Origin: Colletes latitarsis
Taxonomy: Eukaryota > Arthropoda > Insecta > Hymenoptera > Colletidae
DNA length: 64,000 nucleotides
Assembly (NCBI RefSeq): GCF_051014445.1
Contig: NC_135136.1
Location: 22,586,001 to 22,650,000, forward strand
Reading direction: 5' to 3'
Shown here: positions 24,253-36,994 of the stretch, piece after piece
How positions within the stretch are numbered: position 1 is the first letter of the stretch
How the letters are laid out: each line of letters opens with the position of its first letter
Program-made: the position numbers and the translations under genes
Notes under the pieces: generated by a model
The model's database searches: none
What the model saw: only the letters and a program-made list of their open reading frames with translations
Told to the model about the DNA's origin: nothing

Positions 24253-27200
24253 ATGCCCGCATCTGGCTCATGATTTTGCCTACTTCGCATACTTGTTGGC
24301 CAGATCCTGTTTTTTTTTCGTGTTTGAATCACGTAGTAATGTGGTAACACACTGAAGCTGTCAATTAAACCTGGTTTCGATCAATATTTTAGAGGATAAC
24401 ACCGGTTAGGTCTGGGTTAGGTCTGAAATTTGCGCGCATCTGGCTTATACTTTCGCCTTTTTCGCATACTTGTTGGCCAGATCCTGGGTTTTTTTCGTGT
24501 TTGAATCACGTAGTAAAGTGGTAACACACTGAAGCTGTCAATTAAACCTGGTTTCGATCAATATTTTAGAGGATAACACCGGCTAGGTCTGGGTTAGGTC
24601 TGGTTTATGCCCGCATCTGGCTCATGATTTTGCCTTCTTCGCATAATTGTTGGCCAGATCCTGGGTTTTTTTCGTGTTTGAATAACGTAGTAATGTGGTA
24701 ATACACTGAAGCAGTCAATTAAACCCGGTTTCGATCAATATTTTAGAGGATACCACCGGTTAGGTCTGGGTTAGGTCTGGGTTATGCCCGCATCTGGCTC
24801 ATGATTTTGCCTTCTTCGCATACTTGTTGGCCAGATCCTGGGTTTTATTCGTGTTTGAATCACGTAGTAATGTGGTAACACACTGAAGCTGTCAATTAAA
24901 CCTGGTTTCGATCAATATTTTAAAGGATAACACCGGTTAGGTCTGGGTTAGGTCTGGGAAATACGCGCATCTGGCTTATACTTTCGCCTTCTTCGCAATA
25001 CTTGTTGGCCAGATCCTGGGTTTTTTCCGTGTTTGATCACGTAGTAATGTGGTAACACACTGAGGCAGTCAATAAAACCTGGTTTCGATCAATATTTTAG
25101 AGGATAACACCGGTTAGGTCTGGGTTAGGTCTGGGATTTGCGCGCATCTGGCTTAAACTTTCGCCTTATTCGCATACTTGTTGGCCAGATCCTGGGTTTT
25201 TTTCGTGTTTGAATCACGTAGTAATGTGGTAACACACTGAAGCTGTCAATTAAACCTGGTTTCGATCAATATTTTAGAGGATAACACCGGTTAGGTCTGG
25301 GTTAGGTCTGGGTTATGCCAGCATCTGGCTCATGATTTTGCCTTCTTCGCATACTTGTTGGCCAGATCCTGGGTTTTTTTCGTGTTTCAATCACGTAGTA
25401 ATGTTGTAACACATAGAGGCAGTCTATTGAACCTGGATTCGGACAGTATTTTAGAGGATAACACCGGTTAGGTCTGAGTTAGGTCTGTGTTATGCCCGCA
25501 TCTGGCTCATGATTTTGCCTTCTTCGCATACTTGTTGGCCAGATCCTGGGTTTTTTTCGTGTTTGAATCACGTAGTAATGTGGTAATACACTGAAGCAGT
25601 CAATTAAACCTGGTTTCGATCAATATTTTAGAGGATAACGCCGGTTAGGTCTGGGTTAGGTCTGGGATATGCGCCCATCTGGCTTATGCTTTCGCCTTCT
25701 TCGCATACTTGTTGGCCAGATCCTGGGTTTTTTTCGTGTTTGAATCACGTAGTAATGTGGTAATACAATGAAGCAGTCAATAAAACCTGGTTTCGATCAA
25801 TATTTTAGAGGATAACACCGGTTAGGTCTGGGTTAGGTCTGGGTTATGCCCGCATCTGGCTCATGATTTTGCCTTCTTCGCATACTTGTTGGCCAGATCC
25901 TGGTTTTTTTTCGTGTTTGAATCACGTAGGAATGTGGTAACACACTGAAGCAGTCAATTAAACCTGGTTTCGATCAATATTTTAGAGGATAACACCGGTT
26001 AGGTCTGGGTTAGGTCCGGGATATGCCCGCATCTGGCTCATGATTTTGCCTTCTGCGCATACTTGTTGGCCAGATCCTGGGTTTTTTTCGTGTTTGAATC
26101 ACGTAGTAATGTGGTAATACACTGAAGCAGTCAATTAAACCTGGTTTCGATCAATATTTTAGAGGATAACACCGGTTAGGTCTGGGTTAGGTCTGGGTTA
26201 TGCCGGCATCTGGCTCATGATTTTGCCTTCTTCGCATACTTGTTGGCCAGATCCTGGGTTTTTTTCGTGTTTGAATCACGTAGTAATGTGGTAATACACT
26301 GAAGCAGTCAATTTAACCTGGTTTCGATCAATATTTTAGAGGATAACACCGGTTAGGTCTGGGTTAGGTCTGGGTTATGCCCGCATCTGGCTCATGATTT
26401 TGCCTTCTTCGCATACTTGTTGGCCAGATCCTGGGTTTTTTTCGTGTCTCAATCACGTAGTAATGTGGTACCACATTGAGGCAGTCTATTAAACCTGGAT
26501 TCGGACAGTATTTTAGAGGATAACACCGGCTAGGTCTGGGTTAGGTCTGGGTTATGCCCGCATCTGGCTCATGATTTTGCCTTCTTCGCATACTTGTTGG
26601 CCAGATCCTGGGGTTTTTTCGTGTTTGAATCACGTAGTAATGTGGTAACACACTGAAGCAGTCAATTAAACCTGGTTTCGATCAATATTTTAGAGGATAA
26701 CACCGGTTAGGTCTGGGATAGGTCCGGGATATGCCCGCATCTGTCTCATGATTTTGCCTTCTTCGCATACTTGTTGGCCAGATCCTGGGTTTTTTTCGTG
26801 TTTGAATCACGTAGTAATGTGGTAACACACTGAAGCTGTCAATTAAACCTGGTTTCGATCAGTATTTTAGAGGATAACACCGGTTAGGTCTGGGTTAGGT
26901 CTGGGTTATGCCCGCATCTGGCTCATGATTTTGCCTTCTTCGCATACTTGTTGGCCAGATCCTGGGTTTTTTTCGTGTTTGAATCACGTAGTAATGTGGT
27001 AATACACTGAAGCAGTCAATAAAACCTGGTTTCGATCAATATTTTAGAGGATAACACCGGTTAGGTCTGGGTTAGGTCTGGGTTATGCCCGCATCTGGGT
27101 CATGATTTTGCCTTCTTCGCATACTTGTTGGCCAGATCCTGGGTTTTTTTCGTGTTTGAATCACGTAGTAATGTGGAAACACACTGAAGCTGTCAATTAA

Positions 27201-29031
27201 ACCTGGTTTCGATCAGTATTTTAGAGGATAACACCGGTTAGGTCTGGGTTAGGTCTGGGTTATGCCCGCATCTGGCTCATGATTTTGCCTTCTTCGCATA
27301 CTTGTTGGCCAGATCCTGGGTTTTTTCCGTGTTTGAATAACGTAGTAATGTGGTAATACACTGAAGCAGTCAATTAAACCCGGTTTCGATCAATATTTTA
27401 GAGGATACCACCGGTTAGGTCTGGGTTAGGTCTGGGTTATGCCCGCATCTGGCTCATGATTTTGCCTTCTTCGCATACTTGTTGGCCAGATCCTGGGTTT
27501 TTTTCGTGTTTGAATCACGTAGTAATGTGGTAACACACTGAAGCTGTCAATTAAACCTGGTTTCGATCAATATTTTAGAGGATAACACCGGTTAGGTCTG
27601 GCTTAGGTCTGGGAAATACGCGCATCTGGCTTATACTTTCGCCTTCTTCGCAATACTTGTTGGCCAGATCCTGGGTTTTTTCCGTGTTTGATCACGTAGT
27701 AATGTGGTAACACACTGAGGCAGCCAATAAAACCTGGTTTCGATCAATATTTTAGAGGATAACACCGGTTAGGTCTGGGTTAGGTCTGGGATTTGCGCGC
27801 ATCTGGCTTAAACTTTCGCCTTTTTCGCATACTTGTTGGCCAGATCCTGGGTTTTTTTCGTGTTTGAATCACGTAGTAATGTGGTAGCACACTGAAGCTG
27901 TCAATTAAACCTGGTTTCGATCAATATTTTAGAGGATACCACCGGTTAGGTCTGGGTTAGGTCTGGGTTATGCCCGCATCTGGCTCATGATTTTGCCTTC
28001 TTCGCATACTTGTTGGCCAGATCCTGGGTTTTTTTCGTGTTTCATTCACGTAGTAATGTGGTAATACACTGAAGCAGTCAATAAAACCTGGTTTCGATCA
28101 ATATTTTAGAGGATAACACCGGTTAGGTCTGGGTTAGGTCTGGGTTATGCCCGCATCTGGCTCATGATTTTGCCTTCTTCGCATACTTGTTGGCCAGATC
28201 CTGGGTTTTTTTCGTGTTTGAATCACGTAGTAATGTGGTAATACACTGAAGCAGTCAATTTAACCTGGTTTCGATCAATATTTTAGAGGATAACACCGGT
28301 TAGGTCTGGGTTAGGTCTGGGTTATGCCCGCATCTGGCTCATGATTTTGCCTTCTTCGCATACTTGTTGGCCAGATCCTGGGTTTTTTTCGTGTTTCAAT
28401 CACGTAGTAATGTTGTAACACATAGAGGCAGTCTATTGAACCTGGATTCGGACAGTATTTTAGAGGATAACACCGGTTAGGTCTGAGTTAGGTCTGTGTT
28501 ATGCCCGCATCTGGCTCATGATTTTGCCTTCTTCGCATACTTGTTGGCCAGATCCTGGGTTTTTTTCGTGTTTGAATCACGTAGTAATGTGGTAATACAC
28601 TGAAGCAGTCAATTAAACCTGGTTTCGATCAATATTTTAGAGGATAACGCCGGTTAGGTCTGGGTTAGGTCTGGGATATGCGCCCATCTGGCTTATGCTT
28701 TCGTCTTTTTCGCAAACTTGTTGGCCAGATCCTGGGTTTTTTCCGTGTTTGAATCACGTAGTAATGTTGTACCACACTGAGGCAGTCAATTAAACCTGGA
28801 TTCGGACAGTATTTTAGAGGATAGCACCGGTTAGGTCTGGGTTAGGTCTGGATTATGCCCGCATCTGGCTCATGATGTTGCCTCCTTCGCATACTTGTTG
28901 GCCAGATCCTGGGTTTTTTTCGTGTTTGAATCACGTAGTAATGTGGTAATACACTGAAGCAGTCAATAAAACCTGGTTTCGATCAGTATTTTAGAGGATA
29001 ACACCGGTTAGGTCTGGGTTAGGTCTGGGTT
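24253..29031. repeat. 27-monomer HOR, copy c (4779 bp)
   Basis: Same order without the 3-monomer insertion (CATAATTG 24645, GTGTCTC 26444, CATCTGTCTC 26739). Copy-specific variants are GGCTAGGTC after the GTGTCTC monomer (about 26529) and CCTCCTTCGC (T-to-C at 28884). The latter is also found at 43039 and links this copy to the 42-43 kb region. HOR periodicity ends at 29032. Confidence 0.92.
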
Positions 29032-29208
29032 ATGCCCGCATCTGGCTCATGATTTTGCCTTCTTCGCATACTTGTTGGCCAGATCCTGGGTTTTTTTCGT
29101 GTTTGAATCACGTAGTAATGTGGTAACACACTGAAGCAGTCAATTAAACCTGGTTTCGATCAATATTTTAGAGGATAACACCGGTTAGGTCTGGGATAGG
29201 TCCGGGAT
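29032..29208. repeat. Representative near-consensus monomer (phase map)
   Basis: This copy follows the majority sequence except in its last 20 bases. Phase map used throughout: 1-10 ATGCCCGCAT; 9-15 and 47-53 a 7-bp inverted repeat; 60-66 a T7 tract; 67-70 and 78-81 CGTG/CACG; 88-99 the variable dyad; 107-118 a variable stretch (CAGTCAATTAAA, CTGTCAATTAAA, CAGTCAATAAAA, CAGTCAATTTAA); 121-136 the family-diagnostic stretch; 149-154 ACCGGT; 152-173 two 11-bp subrepeats. The length, 177, is 3 x 59, so reading frame is kept from one monomer to the next. The consensus is 43.5% GC (34 C, 43 G) with 6 CpG. Confidence 0.95.
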
Positions 29209-30093
29209 ATGCCCGCATCTGTCTCATGATTTTGCCTTCTTCGCATACTTGTTGGCCAGATCCTGGGTTTTTTTCGTGTTTGAATCACGTAGTAATGTGG
29301 TAACACACTGAAGCTGTCAATTAAACCTGGTTTCGATCAGTATTTTAGAGGATAACACCGGTTAGGTCTGGGTTAGGTCTGGGTTATGCCCGCATCTGGC
29401 TCATGATTTTGCCTTCTTCGCATACTTGTTGGCCAGATCCGGGGTTTTTTCCGTGTTTGAATCACGTAGGAATGTGGTAACACACTGAAGCAGTCAATTA
29501 AACCTGGTTTCGATCAATATTTTAGAGGATAACACCAGTTAGGTGTGGGTTAGGTCCGGGATATGCCCGCATCTGGCTCATGATTTTGCCTTCTTCGCAT
29601 ACTTGTTGGCCAGATCCTGGGTTTTTTTCGTGTTTCAATCACGTAGTAATGTGGTAATACACTGAAGCAGTCAATAAAACCTGGTTTCGATCAATATTTT
29701 AGAGGATAACACCGGTTAGGTCTGGGTTAGGTCTGGGTTATGCCCGCATCTGGCTCATGATTTTGCCTTCTTCGCATACTTGTTGGCCAGATCCTGGGTT
29801 TTTTTCGTGTTTGAATCACGTAGTAATGTGGTAATACACTGAAGCAGTCAATTTAACCTGGTTTCGATCAATATTTTAGAGGATAACACCGGTTAGGTCT
29901 GGGTTACGTCTGGGTTATGCCCGCATCTGGCTCATGATTTTGCCTTCTTCGCATACTTGTTGGCCAGATCCTGGGTTTTTTTCGTGTTTCAATCACGTAG
30001 TAATGTTGTAACACATAGAGGCAGTCTATTGAACCTGGATTCGGACAGTATTTTAGAGGATAACACCGGTTAGGTCTGGGTTAGGTCTGTGTT

Positions 30094-30270
30094 ATGCCCG
30101 CATCTGGCTCATGATTTTGCCTTCTTCGCATACTTGTTGGCCAGATCCTGGGTTTTTTTCGTATTTGAATCACGTAGTAATGTGGTAATACACTGAAGCA
30201 GTCAATAAAACCTGGTTTCGATCAATATTTTAGAGGATAACACCGGTTAGGTCTGGGTTAGGTCTGGGTT
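30094..30270. repeat. Chimeric junction monomer (2-monomer deletion point)
   Basis: The left half carries TCGTATTTG, as at 12811, where the right half would be CAGTCAATTAAA/AACGCCGG. Here it is CAGTCAATAAAA/AACACCGG, as in the monomer two units further on (about 13100). The offset to the 12-13 kb region changes by exactly 354 bp across this monomer. Confidence 0.8.
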
Positions 30271-30624
30271 ATGCCCGCATCTGGCTCATGATTTTGCCTT
30301 CTTCGCATACTTGTTGGCCAGATCCTGGGTTTTTTTCGTGTTTGAATCACGTAGTAATGTGGTAACACACTGAAGCTGTCAATTAAACCTGGTTTCGATC
30401 AATATTTTAGAGGATAACACCGGTTAGGTCTGGGATAGGTCCGGGATATGCCCGCATCTGGCTCATGATTTTGCCTTCTGCGCATACTTGTTGGCCAGAT
30501 CCTGGGGTTTTTTCGTGTTTGAATCACGTAGTAATGTGGTAACACACTGGAGCAGTCAATTAAACCTGGTTTCGATCAATATTTTAGAGGATAAGACCGG
30601 TTAGGTCTGGGATAGGTCCGGGAT

Positions 30625-30801
30625 ATGCCCGCATCTGTCTCATGATTTTGCCTTCTTCGCATACTTGTTGGCCAGATCCTGGGTTTTTTTCGTGTTTCAT
30701 TCACGTAGTAATGTGGTAATACACTGAAGCAGTCAATAAAACCTGGTTTCGATCAATATTTTAGAGGATAACACCGGTTAGGTCTGGGTTAGGTCTGGGT
30801 T
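30625..30801. repeat. Chimeric junction monomer CATCTGTCTC/TTTCATTCACG
   Basis: It combines the CATCTGTCTC left part with the TTTCATTCACG right part, found together nowhere else in the window. It joins the mosaic to a segment resembling 28.0-28.6 kb. Confidence 0.8.
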
Positions 30802-31332
30802 ATGCCCGCATCTGGCTCATGATTTTGCCTTCTTCGCATACTTGTTGGCCAGATCCTGGGTTTTTTTCGTGTTTGAATCACGTAGTAATGTGGTAATACA
30901 CTGAAGCAGTCAATTTAACCTGGTTTCGATCAATATTTTAGAGGATAACACCGGTTAGGTCTGGGTTAGGTCTGGGTTATGCCCGCATCTGGCTCATGAT
31001 TTTGCCTTCTTCGCATACTTGTTGGCCAGATCCTGGGTTTTTTTCGTGTTTCAATCACGTAGTAATGTTGTAACACATAGAGGCAGTCTATTGAACCTGG
31101 ATTCGGACAGTATTTTAGAGGATAACACCGGTTAGGTCTGAGTTAGGTCTGTGTTATGCCCGCATCTGGCTCATGATTTTGCCTTCTTCGCATACTTGTT
31201 GGCCAGATCCTGGGTTTTTTTCGTGTTTGAATCACGTAGTAATGTGGTAATACACTGAAGCAGTCAATTAAACCTGGTTTCGATCAATATTTTAGAGGAT
31301 AACGCCGGTTAGGTCTGGGTTAGGTCTGGTTT

Positions 31333-33809
31333 ATGCCCGCATCTGGCTCATGATTTTGCCTTCTTCGCATAATTGTTGGCCAGATCCTGGGTTTTTTTCG
31401 TGTTTGAATAACGTAGTAATGTGGTAATACACTGAAGCAGTCAATTAAACCCGGTTTCGATCAATATTTTAGAGGATACCACCGGTTAGGTCTGGGTTAG
31501 GTCTGGGTTATGCCCGCATCTGGCTCATGATTTTGCCTTCTTCGCATACTTGTTGGCCAGATCCTGGGTTTTATTCGTGTTTGAATCACGTAGTAATGTG
31601 GTAACACACTGAAGCTGTCAATTAAACCTGGTTTCGATCAATATTTTAAAGGATAACACCGGTTAGGTCTGGGTTAGGTCTGGGAAATACGCGCATCTGG
31701 CTTATACTTTCGCCTTCTTCGCAATACTTGTTGGCCAGATCCTGGGTTTTTTCCGTGTTTGATCACGTAGTAATGTGGTAACACACTGAGGCAGTCAATA
31801 AAACCTGGTTTCGATCAATATTTTAGAGGATAACACCGGTTAGGTCTGGGTTAGGTCTGGGATTTGCGCGCATCTGGCTTAAACTTTCGCCTTATTCGCA
31901 TACTTGTTGGCCAGATCCTGGGTTTTTTTCGTGTTTGAATCACGTAGTAATGTGGTAACACACTGAAGCTGTCAATTAAACCTGGTTTCGATCAATATTT
32001 TAGAGGATAACACCGGTTAGGTCTGGGTTAGGTCTGGGTTATGCCAGCATCTGGCTCATGATTTTGCCTTCTTCGCATACTTGTTGGCCAGATCCTGGGT
32101 TTTTTTCGTGTTTCAATCACGTAGTAATGTTGTAACACATAGAGGCAGTCTATTGAACCTGGATTCGGACAGTATTTTAGAGGATAACACCGGTTAGGTC
32201 TGAGTTAGGTCTGTGTTATGCCCGCATCTGGCTCATGATTTTGCCTTCTTCGCATACTTGTTGGCCAGATCCTGGGTTTTTTTCGTGTTTGAATCACGTA
32301 GTAATGTGGTAATACACTGAAGCAGTCAATTAAACCTGGTTTCGATCAATATTTTAGAGGATAACGCCGGTTAGGTCTGGGTTAGGTCTGGGATATGCGC
32401 CCATCTGGCTTATGCTTTCGCCTTCTTCGCATACTTGTTGGCCAGATCCTGGGTTTTTTTCGTGTTTGAATCACGTAGTAATGTGGTAATACACTGAAGC
32501 AGTCAATAAAACCTGGTTTCGATCAATATTTTAGAGGATAACACCGGTTAGGTCTGGGTTAGGTCTGGGTTATGCCCGCATCTGGCTCATGATTTTGCCT
32601 TCTTCGCATACTTGTTGGCCAGATCCTGGTTTTTTTTCGTGTTTGAATCACGTAGGAATGTGGTAACACACTGAAGCAGTCAATTAAACCTGGTTTCGAT
32701 CAATATTTTAGAGGATAACACCGGTTAGGTCTGGGTTAGGTCCGGGATATGCCCGCATCTGGCTCATGATTTTGCCTTCTGCGCATACTTGTTGGCCAGA
32801 TCCTGGGTTTTTTTCGTGTTTGAATCACGTAGTAATGTGGTAATACACTGAAGCAGTCAATTAAACCTGGTTTCGATCAATATTTTAGAGGATAACACCG
32901 GTTAGGTCTGGGTTAGGTCTGGGTTATGCCGGCATCTGGCTCATGATTTTGCCTTCTTCGCATACTTGTTGGCCAGATCCTGGGTTTTTTTCGTGTTTGA
33001 ATCACGTAGTAATGTGGTAATACACTGAAGCAGTCAATTTAACCTGGTTTCGATCAATATTTTAGAGGATAACACCGGTTAGGTCTGGGTTAGGTCTGGG
33101 TTATGCCCGCATCTGGCTCATGATTTTGCCTTCTTCGCATACTTGTTGGCCAGATCCTGGGTTTTTTTCGTGTCTCAATCACGTAGTAATGTGGTACCAC
33201 ATTGAGGCAGTCTATTAAACCTGGATTCGGACAGTATTTTAGAGGATAACACCGGTTAGGTCTGGGTTAGGTCTGGGTTATGCCCGCATCTGGCTCATGA
33301 TTTTGCCTTCTTCGCATACTTGTTGGCCAGATCCTGGGTTTTTTTCGTGTTTGAATCACGTAGTAATGTGGTAATACACTGAAGCAGTCAATTTAACCTG
33401 TTTTCGATCAATATTTTAGAGGATAGCACCGGTTAGGTCTGGGTTAGGTCCGGGATATGCCCGCATCTGGCTCATGATTTTGCCTTCTTCGCATACTTGT
33501 TGGCCAGATCCTGGGTTTTTTTCGTCTTTGAATCACGTAGTAATGTGGTAACACACTGAAGCTGTCAATTAAACCTGGTTTCGATCAATATTTTAGAGGA
33601 TAACACCGGTTAGGTCTGGGTTAGGTCTGGGATATGCGCGCATCTGGCTTCTACTTTCACATTTTTCGCAAACTTGTTGGCCAGATCCTGGGTATTTTCC
33701 GTGTTTTATCACGTAGTAATGTGTTAACACACTGAAGCAGTCAATAAAACCTGGTTTCGATCAATATTTTAGAGGATAACACCGGTTAGGTCTGGGTTAG
33801 GTCTGGGTT
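31333..33809. repeat. Block repeated at 3185-bp spacing, copy 1 (14 monomers)
   Basis: Starts at a CATAATTG monomer and follows the 27-monomer HOR order (offset 6726 to copy c) through GTGTCTC at 33170. It then leaves that order for three new monomers: AACCTGTTTTCG/GATAGCACC (33280), CGTCTTTGAATCACG (33457) and the 176-bp GGCTTCTACTTTCAC/GTGTTTTATCACG monomer (33634). The third carries the first TGTGTTAACACA palindrome in the window. Confidence 0.9.
33720..33731. other. 12-bp perfect palindrome TGTGTTAACACA (16 copies)
   Basis: This is a self-complementary 12-mer at the same dyad site, made by a G-to-T change at phase 92. It occurs only in the 176-bp monomers carrying GTGTTTTATCACG. Starts: 33720, 36905, 37612, 38142, 38849, 48406, 49113, 50351, 51058, 51588, 52295, 53356, 54063, 57954, 59192, 63260. 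A different base change from the 16-bp form also yields perfect symmetry. Confidence 0.9.
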
Positions 33810-34517
33810 ATGCCGGCATCTGGCTCATGATTTTGCCTTCTTCGCATACTTGTTGGCCAGATCCTGGGTTTTTTTCGTGTTTGAATCACGTAGTAATGTG
33901 GTAACACACTGAAGCTGTCAATTAAACCTGGTTTCGATCAGTATTTTAGAGGATAACACCGGTTAGGTCTGGGTTAGGTCTGGGTTATGCCCGCATCTGG
34001 CTCATGATTTTGCCTTCTTCGCATACTTGTTGGCCATATCCTGGGTTTTTTCCGTGTTTGAATCACGTAGGAATGTGGTAACACACTGAAGCAGTCAATT
34101 AAACCTGGTTTCGATCAATATTTTAGAGGATAACACCAGTTAGGTGTGGGCTAGGTCCGGGATATGCCCGCATCTGGCTCATGATTTTGCCTTCTTCGCA
34201 TACTTGTTGGCCAGATCCTGGGTTTTTTTCGTGTTTGAATCACGTAGTAATGTGGTAACACACTGAAGCTGTCAATTAAACCTGGTTTCGATCAATATTT
34301 TAGAGGATAACACCGGTTAGGTCTGGGTTAGGTCTGAGATTTGCGCGCATCTGGCTTATACTTTCGCCTTTTTCGCATACTTGTTGGCCAGATCCTGGGT
34401 TTTTTTCGTGTTTGAATCACGTAGTAAAGTGGTAACACACTGAAGCTGTCAATTAAACCTGGTTTCGATCAATATTTTAGAGGATAACACCGGCTAGGTC
34501 TGGGTTAGGTCTGGTTT
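33810..34517. repeat. Four-monomer insert matching 13.6-14.5 kb
   Basis: After a GCCGGCATC start, GGCCATATCC (34032) and GGTGTGGGCTAGG match 13853 onwards at offset 20179. One monomer is missing, and CTGAGATTTG/TAAAGTGG then match at offset 20002. It separates the two 14-monomer blocks and raises their spacing to 18 monomers. Confidence 0.85.
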
Positions 34518-36994
34518 ATGCCCGCATCTGGCTCATGATTTTGCCTTCTTCGCATAATTGTTGGCCAGATCCTGGGTTTTTTTCGTGTTTGAATAACGTA
34601 GTAATGTGGTAATACACTGAAGCAGTCAATTAAACCCGGTTTCGATCAATATTTTAGAGGATACCACCGGTTAGGTCTGGGTTAGGTCTGGGTTATGCCC
34701 GCATCTGGCTCATGATTTTGCCTTCTTCGCATACTTGTTGGCCAGATCCTGGGTTTTATTCGTGTTTGAATCACGTAGTAATGTGGTAACACACTGAAGC
34801 TGTCAATTAAACCTGGTTTCGATCAATATTTTAAAGGATAACACCGGTTAGGTCTGGGTTAGGTCTGGGAAATACGCGCATCTGGCTTATACTTTCGCCT
34901 TCTTCGCAATACTTGTTGGCCAGATCCTGGGTTTTTTCCGTGTTTGATCACGTAGTAATGTGGTAACACACTGAGGCAGTCAATAAAACCTGGTTTCGAT
35001 CAATATTTTAGAGGATAACACCGGTTAGGTCTGGGTTAGGTCTGGGATTTGCGCGCATCTGGCTTAAACTTTCGCCTTATTCGCATACTTGTTGGCCAGA
35101 TCCTGGGTTTTTTTCGTGTTTGAATCACGTAGTAATGTGGTAACACACTGAAGCTGTCAATTAAACCTGGTTTCGATCAATATTTTAGAGGATAACACCG
35201 GTTAGGTCTGGGTTAGGTCTGGGTTATGCCAGCATCTGGCTCATGATTTTGCCTTCTTCGCATACTTGTTGGCCAGATCCTGGGTTTTTTTCGTGTTTCA
35301 ATCACGTAGTAATGTTGTAACACATAGAGGCAGTCTATTGAACCTGGATTCGGACAGTATTTTAGAGGATAACACCGGTTAGGTCTGAGTTAGGTCTGTG
35401 TTATGCCCGCATCTGGCTCATGATTTTGCCTTCTTCGCATACTTGTTGGCCAGATCCTGGGTTTTTTTCGTGTTTGAATCACGTAGTAATGTGGTAATAC
35501 ACTGAAGCAGTCAATTAAACCTGGTTTCGATCAATATTTTAGAGGATAACGCCGGTTAGGTCTGGGTTAGGTCTGGGATATGCGCCCATCTGGCTTATGC
35601 TTTCGCCTTCTTCGCATACTTGTTGGCCAGATCCTGGGTTTTTTTCGTGTTTGAATCACGTAGTAATGTGGTAATACACTGAAGCAGTCAATAAAACCTG
35701 GTTTCGATCAATATTTTAGAGGATAACACCGGTTAGGTCTGGGTTAGGTCTGGGTTATGCCCGCATCTGGCTCATGATTTTGCCTTCTTCGCATACTTGT
35801 TGGCCAGATCCTGGTTTTTTTTCGTGTTTGAATCACGTAGGAATGTGGTAACACACTGAAGCAGTCAATTAAACCTGGTTTCGATCAATATTTTAGAGGA
35901 TAACACCGGTTAGGTCTGGGTTAGGTCCGGGATATGCCCGCATCTGGCTCATGATTTTGCCTTCTGCGCATACTTGTTGGCCAGATCCTGGGTTTTTTTC
36001 GTGTTTGAATCACGTAGTAATGTGGTAATACACTGAAGCAGTCAATTAAACCTGGTTTCGATCAATATTTTAGAGGATAACACCGGTTAGGTCTGGGTTA
36101 GGTCTGGGTTATGCCGGCATCTGGCTCATGATTTTGCCTTCTTCGCATACTTGTTGGCCAGATCCTGGGTTTTTTTCGTGTTTGAATCACGTAGTAATGT
36201 GGTAATACACTGAAGCAGTCAATTTAACCTGGTTTCGATCAATATTTTAGAGGATAACACCGGTTAGGTCTGGGTTAGGTCTGGGTTATGCCCGCATCTG
36301 GCTCATGATTTTGCCTTCTTCGCATACTTGTTGGCCAGATCCTGGGTTTTTTTCGTGTCTCAATCACGTAGTAATGTGGTACCACATTGAGGCAGTCTAT
36401 TAAACCTGGATTCGGACAGTATTTTAGAGGATAACACCGGTTAGGTCTGGGTTAGGTCTGGGTTATGCCCGCATCTGGCTCATGATTTTGCCTTCTTCGC
36501 ATACTTGTTGGCCAGATCCTGGGTTTTTTTCGTGTTTGAATCACGTAGTAATGTGGTAATACACTGAAGCAGTCAATTTAACCTGTTTTCGATCAATATT
36601 TTAGAGGATAGCACCGGTTAGGTCTGGGTTAGGTCCGGGATATGCCCGCATCTGGCTCATGATTTTGCCTTCTTCGCATACTTGTTGGCCAGATCCTGGG
36701 TTTTTTTCGTCTTTGAATCACGTAGTAATGTGGTAACACACTGAAGCTGTCAATTAAACCTGGTTTCGATCAATATTTTAGAGGATAACACCGGTTAGGT
36801 CTGGGTTAGGTCTGGGATATGCGCGCATCTGGCTTCTACTTTCACATTTTTCGCAAACTTGTTGGCCAGATCCTGGGTATTTTCCGTGTTTTATCACGTA
36901 GTAATGTGTTAACACACTGAAGCAGTCAATAAAACCTGGTTTCGATCAATATTTTAGAGGATGACACCGGTTAGGTCTGGGCTAGGTCTGGGAT
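34518..36994. repeat. Block repeated at 3185-bp spacing, copy 2 (14 monomers)
   Basis: Matches 31333-33809 at a constant 3185-bp offset (CATAATTG 34556, GTGTCTC 36355, GTGTTTTATC 36886). It differs at its very end: GATGACACC with GGGCTAGG leads into the 4-monomer HOR, whereas copy 1 ends GATAACACC with GGGTTAGG. Confidence 0.92.

Larger units (their letters stand above)
29032..31332. repeat. Mosaic linker of re-copied monomers
   Basis: 29032-30160 matches 11684-12811 at offset 17348 (CCGGGGTTTT at 29439/12091, TCGTATTTG at 30159/12811). Two monomers are then missing, and 30200-30633 matches at offset 16994. At 30625-30801 it jumps to the TTTCATTCACG monomer of the 27-monomer HOR, then CAATTTAACC, CTATTGAACC and AACGCCGG, and joins a CATAATTG monomer at 31333. 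Each jump preserves monomer register. Confidence 0.85.
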
